This document shows, piece by piece, positions 26,588 to 36,244 of a stretch of 64,000 nucleotides of DNA. The notes under the pieces were generated by a model. It was not told where the DNA came from. It saw nothing but the letters and a program-made list of their open reading frames with translations, and ran no database searches. Positions within the stretch are counted from its first letter, which is position 1. Each line of letters starts with the position of its first letter. Made by a program: the position numbers and the translations under genes. Location: positions 124,001 through 188,000 of the forward strand of contig NZ_DATBTY010000073.1 in assembly GCF_036516575.1 (NCBI RefSeq), written 5' to 3'. Origin of the DNA: Cerasibacillus sp036516575. Lineage in GTDB: Bacteria; Bacillota; Bacilli; Bacillales; Amphibacillaceae.

Positions 26588-28121
26588 ACGTAAAGCACCC
26601 ACCGCATTAATTATTCTAGACGGTTTTGCGCTTCGTGATGAAGTGATTGGGAATGCGGTGAAACAAGCAAAAAAACCAAACTTTGACCGTTACTGGGAAA
26701 TGTATCCCAATAACCAACTCCAAGCGAGTGGCGAGGCAGTTGGTTTACCTGATGGACAAATGGGAAATTCTGAAGTCGGTCACTTGAATATTGGCGCCGG
26801 GAGAATTGTTTATCAAAGCTTAACACGGATTAATTTATCAATTGAGAATGGTGATTTTTTTAAAAAAGAGGTCTTTCTTCAGGCGATGCGAGAAGCAAAG
26901 AATAATGGAAAAAGCGTCCATTTACTCGGCCTTCTCTCAGATGGTGGTGTACATAGTGATATCCATCATTTATTTGCCTTATTAAAACTAGCAAAGCAAG
27001 AAGGCATTGAGGACATTTATATCCACGCATTTCTTGATGGACGTGATGTACCTCCAACATCAGCTAAGAAATATATCGAGATGACAGAAGCGAAAATAAA
27101 AGAATATGGTATCGGAAAAATCGCTACTATTTCTGGTCGCTACTATTCAATGGACCGTGATCGACGTTGGGAACGTGTGAAGAAAGCATACGATGCCATG
27201 ATATATGGTGAAGGTCCACAATATACAAATCCGTATGATGTCATTCACGATTCTTATGAACATGGTATCCATGATGAGTTTGTGATTCCTTCTGTGTTGA
27301 CTAATGAAATCGGTCAACCGGTAGCGCCGATTCAAGACGGCGACTCGATTATTTTTTACAATTTTAGACCAGATCGAGCGATTCAAATTTCACGTACATT
27401 TACTGAAAATAGCTTTGATGAATTTGATCGCGGAGAAAAACGCCCAACTGATATCCATTTTGTCATGTTAACGAAGTATGCAGATTCGATTAATGGGGCT
27501 GTTGCATATGGACCAGTTGGTTTAGAACAGACTGTCGGAGAAGTGATTTCGCGTCATCAGCTAACACAATTACGGATTGCTGAAACTGAAAAATACCCGC
27601 ATGTCACATATTTTATGAACGGTGGTCGCCATGAAGAGTTTCCGGGTGAAAAACGTATTTTAATAGATTCACCGAAAGTCGCCACATATGATTTAAAACC
27701 TGAAATGAGTGCTTATGAAGTGACAGACGCACTGTTAGAAGTACTAGACGAAGGGCAGACTGATGCGATTATCTTAAACTTCGCTAATCCAGACATGGTT
27801 GGTCATTCCGGTAAATTAGAACCGACGATTAAGGCGATTGAAGTGGTTGATGAATGCCTTGGAAAAATCGTCGATCGAATCATTGAATTAGGCGGCCATG
27901 CGATTATTACAGCAGACCATGGTAATTCGGATGAAGTGGTTACAGTCGACGGGAACCCGATGACAACTCATACGACAAATCCTGTTCCAGTTATTGTAAC
28001 AAAACAAGGGATTGAATTACGAGATGGCGGTATGTTAGCTGATTTAGCACCGACACTCTTAGAATTATTAAATATTGTAAAGCCTAAAGAAATGACAGGT
28101 ACATCATTAATTAAAAAATAA
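26580..28121 (+). CDS. gpmI: 2,3-bisphosphoglycerate-independent phosphoglycerate mutase
   Basis: A 513-residue Mn-dependent mutase of the alkaline-phosphatase superfamily. The catalytic Ser is in QMGNSEVGHLNIG (about 59-71). Metal ligands are visible in LDG near the N-terminus and ITADHGNSDE (near 442). These enzymes need Mn2+ and are pH-sensitive, which in sporulating bacilli links 3-phosphoglycerate storage in spores to outgrowth. It overlaps the tpiA stop and is followed by eno after 15 bp. Confidence 0.97.
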   Translation: MSERKAPTALIILDGFALRDEVIGNAVKQAKKPNFDRYWEMYPNNQLQASGEAVGLPDGQMGNSEVGHLNIGAGRIVYQSLTRINLSIENGDFFKKEVFLQAMREAKNNGKSVHLLGLLSDGGVHSDIHHLFALLKLAKQEGIEDIYIHAFLDGRDVPPTSAKKYIEMTEAKIKEYGIGKIATISGRYYSMDRDRRWERVKKAYDAMIYGEGPQYTNPYDVIHDSYEHGIHDEFVIPSVLTNEIGQPVAPIQDGDSIIFYNFRPDRAIQISRTFTENSFDEFDRGEKRPTDIHFVMLTKYADSINGAVAYGPVGLEQTVGEVISRHQLTQLRIAETEKYPHVTYFMNGGRHEEFPGEKRILIDSPKVATYDLKPEMSAYEVTDALLEVLDEGQTDAIILNFANPDMVGHSGKLEPTIKAIEVVDECLGKIVDRIIELGGHAIITADHGNSDEVVTVDGNPMTTHTTNPVPVIVTKQGIELRDGGMLADLAPTLLELLNIVKPKEMTGTSLIKK

Positions 28122-28136
28122 AAGGAGAGACAAACA

Positions 28137-29423
28137 ATGCCATACATTATAGATGTTTATGCCCGTGAAGTACTCGATTCACGAGGAAATCCTACAGTTG
28201 AAGTTGAAATTTATACTGAATCAGGAGCATTCGGTTCAGCACTCGTACCAAGTGGTGCATCCACTGGAGAATATGAAGCAGTTGAGTTACGAGATGGTGA
28301 TAAAAACCGTTACCTAGGTAAAGGTGTTCTTCAAGCTGTTAAGAATGTAAATGATGTGATTGCCCCTGAATTAATCGGAATTGATGTTACTCGCCAAAAT
28401 ATAATTGATCAATTAATGATTGATTTAGATGGAACAGAAAACAAAGGAAAGCTTGGAGCGAATGCGATTCTTGGTGTTTCTATGGCTGCTGCCCATGCTG
28501 CTGCAAGCTTTCTAGAAATACCTCTTTACAATTATTTAGGTGGTTTCAATGCGAAAACATTGCCAACTCCGATGATGAATATTTTAAATGGGGGGGAGCA
28601 TGCCGACAATAATGTCGATATTCAGGAATTTATGATTATGCCTGTAGCTGCTCCAACATTTAAAGAAGCACTACGTACAGGTACGGAAATATTCCATGCT
28701 TTGAAAAAAGTTCTTCAAGATAAAGGATATAATACAGCAGTCGGTGATGAAGGTGGTTTCGCACCGGACTTAAAATCAAATGAGGAAGCGTTGCAAACCA
28801 TTGTTGAAGCCATTGAGGTAGCAGGTTATAAGCCAGGTGAAGAAGTGAAGTTGGCGATGGACGTGGCTGCTTCCGAAATGTATGCTGATGGCAAATACAA
28901 CCTAAAGGGAGAAGGGGTTGTTCGTACATCAGCAGAAATGGTTGACTGGTATGAAGAAATGGTCAACAAATATCCAATCATCTCAATTGAAGATGGTCTT
29001 GATGAAGACGATTGGGAAGGTCATAAATTATTAACAGAACGGATCGGTAAACGCGTTCAACTTGTTGGTGACGATTTGTTCGTAACGAACACGAAAAAAC
29101 TAGCCCAAGGTATTGAACAAGGCGTCGGTAACTCCATCTTGATTAAAGTGAACCAAATCGGTACATTAACAGAAACTTTCGATGCCATCGAAATGGCTAA
29201 ACGTGCAGGCTACACATCAGTTATTTCACACCGTTCAGGTGAAACAGAAGATGCTACGATTGCTGATATTGCTGTTGCAACAAATGCGGGCCAAATCAAG
29301 ACCGGAGCACCATCACGCACAGACCGTGTAGCTAAATACAATCAGTTATTACGTATTGAAGATGAATTACAGGGCCTTGGTGTCTATGCAGGGAAAAATG
29401 CGTTTTATCATTTAGAAAAATAA
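28137..29423 (+). CDS. eno: Enolase
   Basis: A 428-residue Mg-dependent enzyme making phosphoenolpyruvate, also a component of the RNA degradosome-like network in Bacillus. Signatures: GNPTVEVEI near the N-terminus, VGDEGGFAP near 203 and SHRSGETEDATIADIAV near 362-378. It is the last gene of the glycolytic operon, with AAGGAGAG before ATG 28137 and a terminator after the stop. Confidence 0.97.
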   Translation: MPYIIDVYAREVLDSRGNPTVEVEIYTESGAFGSALVPSGASTGEYEAVELRDGDKNRYLGKGVLQAVKNVNDVIAPELIGIDVTRQNIIDQLMIDLDGTENKGKLGANAILGVSMAAAHAAASFLEIPLYNYLGGFNAKTLPTPMMNILNGGEHADNNVDIQEFMIMPVAAPTFKEALRTGTEIFHALKKVLQDKGYNTAVGDEGGFAPDLKSNEEALQTIVEAIEVAGYKPGEEVKLAMDVAASEMYADGKYNLKGEGVVRTSAEMVDWYEEMVNKYPIISIEDGLDEDDWEGHKLLTERIGKRVQLVGDDLFVTNTKKLAQGIEQGVGNSILIKVNQIGTLTETFDAIEMAKRAGYTSVISHRSGETEDATIADIAVATNAGQIKTGAPSRTDRVAKYNQLLRIEDELQGLGVYAGKNAFYHLEK

Positions 29424-29443
29424 GACATGAGATAAACTCCTAT

Positions 29444-29486
29444 AAGTAGCACAGTCCCATAGCTAGGGTCTGTGCTACTTTATTTT
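29444..29486 (+). terminator. Terminator after eno
   Basis: AAGTAGCACAG and CTGTGCTACTT around a 15-nt loop, followed by TATTTT. Confidence 0.88.
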
Positions 29487-29502
29487 CTTAGAGATGTGGA
29501 CG

Positions 29503-29770
29503 GCTCAACGCATTGTCTCGTAGTATATTTTCGTGTTGAGAGGCCGCATTGAAGTTCCAACGCATTGTCTCGTTGTATATTTTCGTGTTGAGAGGCCGCA
29601 TTGAAGGCCCAATGCATTGTCTCGTTGTATATTTTCGTTGTGAGAGGCCGCATTGAAGGTTCAACGCATTGTCTCGTTGTATGTTTTCGTGTTGAGAGGC
29701 CGCATTGAAGGCCCAATGCATTGTCTCGTTGTATGTTTTTGTTATGAGAGGTCACATTGACGTTCTTACA
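29503..29770. repeat. 52-bp tandem hairpin array B
   Basis: TTGTCTCG recurs at 29513, 29565, 29617, 29669 and 29721, exactly 52 bp apart. Between anchors lie a 17-nt linker of the type TTGTATATTTTCGTGTT, then GAGAGGCCGCATTGA and CCAATGCA. The anchor and stem equal those of array A, but the linker differs. It lies between the convergent genes eno and ptsI. The minus strand is free of stops over much of the array, which gives spurious open frames. Confidence 0.95.
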
Positions 29771-29825
29771 CCGATATTTTTGGGTGGGCATTTGTTGAGA
29801 TTCCAATGCTATGCCTTGATTGCAT

Positions 29826-29858
29826 ATAAAAAAGGGAATGCCCCTCTGACATTCCCTA
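29826..29858 (-). terminator. Terminator after ptsI
   Basis: On the minus strand AGGGAATG..CATTCCCT is followed by TTTTTTAT. Confidence 0.88.
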
Positions 29859-29869
29859 CCACAACAAAA

Positions 29870-31582
29870 CTATTTTAATTTCGATTCAATTAATGAGACA
29901 ACTTCCTCAGCTGTACCCATCGCTAATGCTTCAAGTGCAACTTTTTCCATATCTGCTTTGGACAACCTGCGAATTTGTGATCGCGCTGGCAAAATGGATG
30001 TCGCACTCATACTAAATTCGTCTAAGCCAAGCCCGAGTAAAATAGGGATGGCGATAGGATCTCCTGCCATTTCACCACACATACCGACCCATTTATCTTC
30101 ACTATGAGCTGCTTCAATTACTTGATGAACAAGATTTAAGATGGCTGGATGATACGGTTGATATAAATATGCGACTTGTTCATTCATGCGATCTGCTGCC
30201 ATTGTATATTGAATCAAATCATTTGTTCCAATACTGAAGAAGTCGACTTCTTTGGCAAACTGTTTTGCGATAACAGCAGTCGATGGAATCTCCACCATAA
30301 TACCAACTTCAATGGAAGAGGAAACTGCAACGCCTCCATCTTTTAATGTTGCCTTTTCTTCTAAAAAGATTTGCTTAGCTTGGCGAAACTCTTCTAAAGT
30401 AGCAACCATTGGGAACATGATTTTTAAATTGCCATGTACACTCGCTCGCAGTAAGGCACGCAACTGTGTACGAAAGACGGTTTCATTCGCTAAACAGAAG
30501 CGAATCGCCCGGAAACCTAGAAATGGGTTCATTTCTTTAGGTAATTGTAAATAATCGATTTCTTTATCTCCACCGATATCTAATGTTCTTACAATAACTG
30601 GTTTACCGTCCATCGCTTCTAAAACGGTCTTATATGCTTCGTATTGCTCATCTTCGGACGGCATGTCAGATTTACCCATAAATAAAAACTCAGTGCGATA
30701 TAGCCCGATTCCTTCACCACCATGTTCAAGGACGGCTTGAACGTCATCCGGTGTACCAATATTAGCGGCTAATTCTACTTGGATACCATCTTCTGTAATC
30801 GAAGGTTCATCTTTCAATGTCGCCCAAATTTCTTTTTGTTTATTAAACGCGACTTGTTTTTCTTTATATGTGTCTTTCACGTCAGTTGTCGGCTCGATAA
30901 TCAGATGACCATCATTACCATCGACGATTAAAAAATCACCTGGCTTTGTCATCGATGTTATCTCTTTTGTTCCAACAACGGCAGGTATTTCTAGGGAGCG
31001 TGCCATAATGGCTGAATGAGATGTTCTTCCACCAATATTTGTTGCGAATCCTTTTACATATTTACGGTTAAGTTGTGCCGTATCAGAAGGGGTTAAATCA
31101 TGTGCAACAACAACCACTTCTTCGTTAATTAATGCTGGACTTGGTAAATTAATCCCTAACAGATGAGCCATGATTCGTTTGGCTACATCTTTAATATCAG
31201 CTGCCCGTTCACGCATATATTCATTATCCATATTTTCGAATAGATTAATAAAAAATTGACTCACTTCATCTAGAGCGGCTTCCGCTGTTAAATCGTCTTG
31301 AGTTATTTTATCTTTTATCTGATTAATAAACTCAGGGTCTTCTAAAACGAGGAGATGTGCTGAAAAAATCTCAGCATGTTCTGTTCCAAGTGTGTTTTCT
31401 GTATGAATGCGAATATCTTGTAATTCTTGTTTCGTAATCTGTAACGCATCATCCAACCGGTTGACTTCATGATTAGGATTATCCGTTTGTTTCTTATCAT
31501 ATGATAAATCTGGTTCAATCAAATGATATACTTTTGCCATTGCAATACCACTTGATGCAGCAATACCAGTGATTTTTTTCAT
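29870..31582 (-). CDS. ptsI: PTS enzyme I (phosphoenolpyruvate-protein phosphotransferase)
   Basis: A 570-residue enzyme that takes phosphate from PEP to HPr, starting sugar uptake by the phosphotransferase system. The active-site His lies in GGRTSHSAIMARS (near 190); PEP-binding signatures include GIGLYRTEFLFM (about 290-301) and FSIGTNDLIQYTMAADR (about 447-463). ATG 31582 (MKKITGIAASSG) follows GAGGAT. Unusually, ptsH is not in front of it; the preceding gene is an esterase, and ptsI has its own promoter. HPr must be encoded elsewhere, since Crh cannot replace it in transport. Confidence 0.96.
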   Translation of the reverse strand: MKKITGIAASSGIAMAKVYHLIEPDLSYDKKQTDNPNHEVNRLDDALQITKQELQDIRIHTENTLGTEHAEIFSAHLLVLEDPEFINQIKDKITQDDLTAEAALDEVSQFFINLFENMDNEYMRERAADIKDVAKRIMAHLLGINLPSPALINEEVVVVAHDLTPSDTAQLNRKYVKGFATNIGGRTSHSAIMARSLEIPAVVGTKEITSMTKPGDFLIVDGNDGHLIIEPTTDVKDTYKEKQVAFNKQKEIWATLKDEPSITEDGIQVELAANIGTPDDVQAVLEHGGEGIGLYRTEFLFMGKSDMPSEDEQYEAYKTVLEAMDGKPVIVRTLDIGGDKEIDYLQLPKEMNPFLGFRAIRFCLANETVFRTQLRALLRASVHGNLKIMFPMVATLEEFRQAKQIFLEEKATLKDGGVAVSSSIEVGIMVEIPSTAVIAKQFAKEVDFFSIGTNDLIQYTMAADRMNEQVAYLYQPYHPAILNLVHQVIEAAHSEDKWVGMCGEMAGDPIAIPILLGLGLDEFSMSATSILPARSQIRRLSKADMEKVALEALAMGTAEEVVSLIESKLK

Positions 31583-31620
31583 GTGTCTCATCCTCTAAAC
31601 TTATTTTCATCTATTTTAAC

Positions 31621-31649
31621 ATTATATGTAGCAATCTTTCTAACCACAA
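31621..31649 (-). promoter_or_regulatory. ptsI promoter
   Basis: On the minus strand TTGTGG (31644-31649) and TATAAT (31621-31626) are 17 bp apart. The -35 lies inside the last codons of the upstream hydrolase gene. Confidence 0.7.
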
Positions 31650-32572
31650 GACTCATTCAAGTTAGTTAAAATATCATCGATCCATTTATACACAAACTGA
31701 AACACGTCCTGTTTATTTATTTCATGAAATAATTCATGTCTTCCTTCATGAAATAGGGCAACCATTATATTTGACATACCGAGTTCTTTATATACATTCG
31801 CGGCTTTCCATATATTTTTCCCGTATTTACCAACAGGGTCTTGTTCACCGCTAATGAATAACATCGGTAAGTCACAAGGAATATGGCTGTTTTTCGCTTG
31901 ATTATGAATATCTGCTAAGCCACTAAATAAATCGCGAAAGAATTGTCCAGTCGGTACAAAGCCACATAAAGGGTCGGCAATATAAGTTTGGACACTTTCT
32001 CTATCGCCTGTTAACCAATCAAAGTCTGTAAGTGGTTCAATTACTTTTCGGTTGTTTAAACCAAAGATTAGTTGGTTTAAATACGGAGCTTTCTGAAAGG
32101 GGTCAGTGACATTCGCTGCTTGTTTTCCAAAAAAAATTTCAACTGGTGATGCATAGGTTGTTCCTGATAAAACAACAGCGACAATCTCTTGACTATATAA
32201 TTGAATATATTTCCGAGCCAGAAATGAACCCATACTGTGACCAAGTAAAATAATAGGTGTTTCTGGATAATCAAGTTTAATTTGTTGTGTGACCATATAA
32301 AGATCATGTGTTACTTTGTCAAACCCATGTCGTTCAGCAAAAAATCCAAGTTTTCCTTGATGCTCACCAGTTTGACCATGTCCACGATGATCATTCCCAT
32401 ATACATATAGATCGTGTTTGACGAAGAAACGTGCTAACTCATCATAGCGTTCTATATGTTCGACCATACCATGTGATAATTGAACAATTGCTCGTGGCGT
32501 TGTTTCTTTCGTCCATTTCATAACATGAATAGCTGTCTCGTCTTCTGCTTCAATCCAAAGTGATTCTCTCAT
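31640..32572 (-). CDS. Alpha/beta hydrolase, monoacylglycerol lipase/lysophospholipase type
   Basis: A 310-residue cytoplasmic serine hydrolase of the Hydrolase_4 (S33) group. The nucleophile lies in LLGHSMGSFLA (near 110), the acid in ISGEQDPVG (near 250) and the His in HEGRHELFHE (near 280). The oxyanion segment LSHGMVEHIERY (about 32-43) is typical of monoacylglycerol lipases. The substrate cannot be told from sequence. It lies upstream of ptsI in the same direction. Confidence 0.85.
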   Translation of the reverse strand: MRESLWIEAEDETAIHVMKWTKETTPRAIVQLSHGMVEHIERYDELARFFVKHDLYVYGNDHRGHGQTGEHQGKLGFFAERHGFDKVTHDLYMVTQQIKLDYPETPIILLGHSMGSFLARKYIQLYSQEIVAVVLSGTTYASPVEIFFGKQAANVTDPFQKAPYLNQLIFGLNNRKVIEPLTDFDWLTGDRESVQTYIADPLCGFVPTGQFFRDLFSGLADIHNQAKNSHIPCDLPMLFISGEQDPVGKYGKNIWKAANVYKELGMSNIMVALFHEGRHELFHEINKQDVFQFVYKWIDDILTNLNESCG

Positions 32573-32751
32573 TTCAGTCCCTCCCCTTACAAGTGGTTAC
32601 CTAGAGTATAGAAGAAAAAAATTAGAACTTCCATTTTTTCGGTATAAGAAAGAGAAAATCGCTTGTTATGATGTGAACTCTATGCTAAAGTATTAATTAT
32701 AATAGTGAGACGAGTATGGTAAGGTTTTACATATAGGAGGTGCTGTCAATA

Positions 32752-32982
32752 ATGGAAACGGCAGTAAATGTTTTACTTGTCATTGATGGAATCATTATGA
32801 TTATCTTTATTCTTCTACAAAGTGGAACGAGTGCTGGATTATCTGGAGCTATTTCAGGGGGAGCAGAGCAACTATTCGGTAAGCAAAAAGCGCGAGGAAT
32901 TGATTTGTTTTTACATCGTGGAACGATTGTAACGGCTGTCATATTTTTTGTATTAGCTTTTGTCAGTGCATATTTTGTATAA
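32752..32982 (+). CDS. secG: Preprotein translocase subunit SecG
   Basis: A 76-residue membrane protein with two transmembrane helices (about 5-24 and 55-75) and the conserved loop QSGTSAGLSGAISGGAEQLFGKQKARG. It is part of the SecYEG channel. ATG 32752 is 11 nt behind AGGAGG; the GTG at 32740 touches the ribosome site and is rejected. It leads secG-est-rnr, the order known in Bacillus. Confidence 0.95.
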   Translation: METAVNVLLVIDGIIMIIFILLQSGTSAGLSGAISGGAEQLFGKQKARGIDLFLHRGTIVTAVIFFVLAFVSAYFV

Positions 32983-32988
32983 TGGATG

Positions 32989-33022
32989 TAACCTTATCAT
33001 GTTAATGGTAGGGTTTTTTTAT
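32989..33022 (+). terminator. Partial terminator between secG and est
   Basis: AACCTTATCAT..ATGGTAGGGTT with seven Ts, 7 bp after secG; it probably attenuates readthrough to est-rnr. Confidence 0.75.
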
Positions 33023-33053
33023 TTTCTGATTTTTGAAGGAAGGTAGATTCGAC

Positions 33054-33797
33054 ATGAAGTTAAAACAACCACAACCATTTACATTTGAGAGCGGACCGCG
33101 CGCCGTTTTATTATTACATGGATTTACAGGACACTCAGCTGATGTCCGTATGCTTGGTCGATTTCTTGAAAAGCGTGGTTATACATCACATGCCCCAATT
33201 TATCGCGGACATGGTGTTGCACCAGAACAATTAATTGAAACAAGTCCTCATGATTGGTGGGAAGATGCATTAGCTGGTTATGAACATTTAAAAAGTCTAG
33301 GGTTTAAAGAAATTGCTGTAGCAGGGCTTTCTTTAGGAGGAGTCCTCGGATTAAAACTTGCCTATTCATTACCAATCAAAGCGGTGATTCCAATGTGTTC
33401 ACCAATGTTCTTTGATAATGAGGAACAATTAACAGCTGGCTTTCTTCATTTCTCTAAGCAGTTTAAACAATTTGAAAGAAAAGATGACCGGACCATATCT
33501 GAAGAAGTACACCATTTATTAACATCATCTCGGCCGATGTTTAATGAAATAGGTCAGTTAATTGAAAAAGTCAAAAAAGAAATCGATACCATCTACACAC
33601 CAGCAATGGTTGTACAAGCCCGTCAAGATAAAATGATAAATCCCGAGAGTGCTAACTATATTTATGATAAGATAGAATCAGATGTAAAAAAAATCCAATG
33701 GTATGAAGAATCAGGCCATGTGATTACGTTAGATAAAGAGAAAGATTTATTGCATGAAGATATATACACGTTTTTAGAATCATTAGATTGGGCATAA
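33054..33797 (+). CDS. est: Carboxylesterase (YvaK/Est type)
   Basis: A 247-residue alpha/beta hydrolase equal in length to the Bacillus/Geobacillus carboxylesterases Est30/YvaK. The oxyanion region LLHGFTGHSADVRML (about 22-36), the nucleophile GLSLGG (Ser near 94), the acid ARQDKMI (Asp near 196) and ESGHVITLDKE (His near 226) are visible. ATG 33054 follows GGAAGGTAG. It lies between secG and rnr as in B. subtilis; the natural substrate is unknown. Confidence 0.92.
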   Translation: MKLKQPQPFTFESGPRAVLLLHGFTGHSADVRMLGRFLEKRGYTSHAPIYRGHGVAPEQLIETSPHDWWEDALAGYEHLKSLGFKEIAVAGLSLGGVLGLKLAYSLPIKAVIPMCSPMFFDNEEQLTAGFLHFSKQFKQFERKDDRTISEEVHHLLTSSRPMFNEIGQLIEKVKKEIDTIYTPAMVVQARQDKMINPESANYIYDKIESDVKKIQWYEESGHVITLDKEKDLLHEDIYTFLESLDWA

Positions 33798-33836
33798 TAA
33801 AAATAACTGAAAATAAAATTCGGGAAGGTGTCGCCC

Positions 33837-35978
33837 TTGAATGAACAAATGAAAGAACAAATTTTAACATATTTTCGTGAAAATGATACAAAGCCTCTGT
33901 CTGTTCACGAATTAGAGGATGCATTAGAAGTTTATGAAGCCGATGCTTTTAAGGCACTTGTTATTGCACTGAACAAGCTTGAGGAAACTGGTGAATTAGT
34001 CCGAACGCGAAAAAATCGCTTCGGCTTACCAGATAGAATGAATTTAGTTCGCGGACGTATTCAAATGCATGCGAAAGGATTCGCTTTTTTAATCCCAGAT
34101 GATGAAGCGGATCAAGATATATATATTCATCATTCTGATTTAACCTCTGCTATGAACAATGACCTTGTTCTAGTCCGTATAGAAAAAACTGGCGAATTCG
34201 GAAACCGTCCGGAAGGTTCTGTTATACGTATTTTAGAACGTGGGACGACAGAAGTTGTCGGAACGTTCGAAGATAATCAGTCATTCGGATTTGTCGTTGC
34301 TGATGATAAGCGTGTTCCAAATGATATTTTTATCCCAAAAAATAAAATAAATGGTGCTATTCAAGGTCATAAAGTTGTTGCTAGAATTACAAGATTCCCA
34401 GAAGGACAACGAAGTGCAGAAGGTGAGATTCTAAAAATACTCGGGCATGAGAATGATCCTGGCATTGATATTTTATCGATTATTTATAAGCATGGCATCC
34501 ATATGGAATTCCCAGAAGATGTATTACAACATGCTACATCTGTACCAGAGACTGTTGCTGATGCTGAAATGAAAGAGCGACGTGATCTTCGGGATGAAGT
34601 CATCATTACAATCGACGGGGCCGATGCAAAAGATTTAGATGATGCGGTCACTGTATCCAAATTACCTAATGGCAATTATAAATTAGGTGTTCATATTGCT
34701 GATGTCAGTTATTATATTGAAGAAAATTCTCCAATGGATCAAGAAGCATTGGAACGAGGAACGAGTGTCTACCTTGTAGACCGTGTCATTCCGATGATAC
34801 CACATCGCTTATCGAACGGTATTTGTTCATTGAATCCTCGGGTTGATAGGCTGACCTTAAGTTGTGAGATGGAGATTGATTCGACTGGAAAAGTCGTTCA
34901 TCACGAAATATTTCAGAGTGTCATTCGAACAACAGAACGGATGACCTATCATGATGTCAATCAAATCCTTGTTGAAAAAGATGCGACATTACGCGAAAAA
35001 TATAAAGAGCTTGTTCCCATGTTTGAACATATGGAAAAATTAGCCAAAATCCTACGTGGCAAGCGTATGGGTCGTGGCGCGATTGATTTTGATTTTAAAG
35101 AAGCGAAAGTTGTTGTTGATGATGAAGGAAAAGCAACCGATGTTGTCATTCGCGAACGTTCTGTTGCTGAACGACTGATTGAGGAATTTATGCTGGCTGC
35201 CAATGAAACAGTCGCTGAACATTTTCATTGGTTAAATGTTCCATTCGTTTACCGAATCCATGAAAATCCTGATGAAGATAAATTACAAAGCTTTTTTGAG
35301 TTCTTATCGGGTATGGGTATTCGGGTGAAAGGTGTTGCCAATGATATCCACCCACAACAATTACAGAAAATACTTGAGAATGTTGAAGATAGACCGGAAG
35401 AGATGATTGTTTCTAAACTTATGCTTCGCTCCATGAAACAAGCAAAATATGATCCAAATAGCATCGGTCACTTTGGACTAGCGGCAACATACTATACACA
35501 TTTTACATCGCCAATCCGTCGTTATCCTGACCTTATTGTCCATAGGCTTATTCGAACGTATTTAATCAATAAGCAGATGAATAAGAAAGTGATAGATAAA
35601 TGGGAACAGTTACTTCCCGATATTACAAAGCATGCCTCGTTTATGGAAAGAAGAGCCGTTGACGCTGAACGTGAAACGGATGATTTGAAGAAAGCCGAAT
35701 ATATGTTAGATAAAATTGGTGAAGTCTATAAAGGAGTTATTAGTTCGGTAACAAGCTTTGGATTATTTGTTGAACTCGAAAATACAGTAGAAGGGCTTGT
35801 CCACGTCAGTTATTTGACAGATGATTATTATCATTTTATCGAAAAGAATTACTCATTAGTAGGTGAAATGACGCGAAAAGTTTATCGGATTGGACAAGAA
35901 GTCAATGTCCGCGTCATTAAAGTGAATTTAGAAGAACGAGTTGTTGATTTTGAAATTGTCCGAAGTGAAGAAGAATAA
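33837..35978 (+). CDS. rnr: Ribonuclease R
   Basis: A 713-residue processive 3'-5' exoribonuclease that degrades structured RNA and, with SmpB-tmRNA, non-stop mRNA. Order: N-terminal winged helix, two cold-shock domains (about 65-220), catalytic RNB domain with DGADAKDLDDAV (near 262) and TSPIRRYPDL (near 558), then a C-terminal S1 domain (about 632-712). TTG 33837 is 8 nt after GGGAAGG; the GTG at 33828 overlaps that site. smpB, its usual neighbour, is displaced by the manganese operon. Confidence 0.96.
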   Translation: MNEQMKEQILTYFRENDTKPLSVHELEDALEVYEADAFKALVIALNKLEETGELVRTRKNRFGLPDRMNLVRGRIQMHAKGFAFLIPDDEADQDIYIHHSDLTSAMNNDLVLVRIEKTGEFGNRPEGSVIRILERGTTEVVGTFEDNQSFGFVVADDKRVPNDIFIPKNKINGAIQGHKVVARITRFPEGQRSAEGEILKILGHENDPGIDILSIIYKHGIHMEFPEDVLQHATSVPETVADAEMKERRDLRDEVIITIDGADAKDLDDAVTVSKLPNGNYKLGVHIADVSYYIEENSPMDQEALERGTSVYLVDRVIPMIPHRLSNGICSLNPRVDRLTLSCEMEIDSTGKVVHHEIFQSVIRTTERMTYHDVNQILVEKDATLREKYKELVPMFEHMEKLAKILRGKRMGRGAIDFDFKEAKVVVDDEGKATDVVIRERSVAERLIEEFMLAANETVAEHFHWLNVPFVYRIHENPDEDKLQSFFEFLSGMGIRVKGVANDIHPQQLQKILENVEDRPEEMIVSKLMLRSMKQAKYDPNSIGHFGLAATYYTHFTSPIRRYPDLIVHRLIRTYLINKQMNKKVIDKWEQLLPDITKHASFMERRAVDAERETDDLKKAEYMLDKIGEVYKGVISSVTSFGLFVELENTVEGLVHVSYLTDDYYHFIEKNYSLVGEMTRKVYRIGQEVNVRVIKVNLEERVVDFEIVRSEEE

Positions 35979-35992
35979 CAAAAGCCTATTTT

Positions 35993-36027
35993 ACGCTACA
36001 AGAGCTCATCTCTTGTAGCGTTTTTTT
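35993..36027 (+). terminator. Terminator after rnr
   Basis: CGCTACAAGAG and CTCTTGTAGCG around a 5-nt loop, followed by seven Ts. Confidence 0.92.
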
Positions 36028-36097
36028 GCGGTTTTCAATAAACTAATAACGAGCTAAATTCTAGGTATTTAAAATAATTATCAACGTCTAAATAAAA

Positions 36098-36180
36098 GTT
36101 GCGCAAGGGAAAAACAATTGTTGACATCTAATATTTTGTTATATATACTATTTATTGTACAGTGGAAACAATATAGAGTT
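36098..36180 (+). promoter_or_regulatory. Promoter and possible MntR site of the manganese operon
   Basis: TTGACA (36121-36126) and TATACT (36144-36149), 17 bp apart, form a near-ideal sigma-A promoter. AGTTGCGCAAGGGAAAA just upstream is loosely similar to the MntR box, and TATTGT..ACAATA brackets the transcription start. MntR control is expected for this operon, but the operator match is weak. Confidence 0.55.
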
Positions 36181-36244
36181 TAACCATAGATTATTATTTA
36201 AAAATAAAATGAATATCGTAAAGTGTTACAAGGAAGGTGAAACT

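Noticed and set aside
29480..29806. Open frames of 77 and 108 residues with repeated peptide units across array B, minus strand
   Set aside because: They come from a stop-free 52-bp repeat; frame shifts by one base per unit, no ribosome site, no conserved protein.
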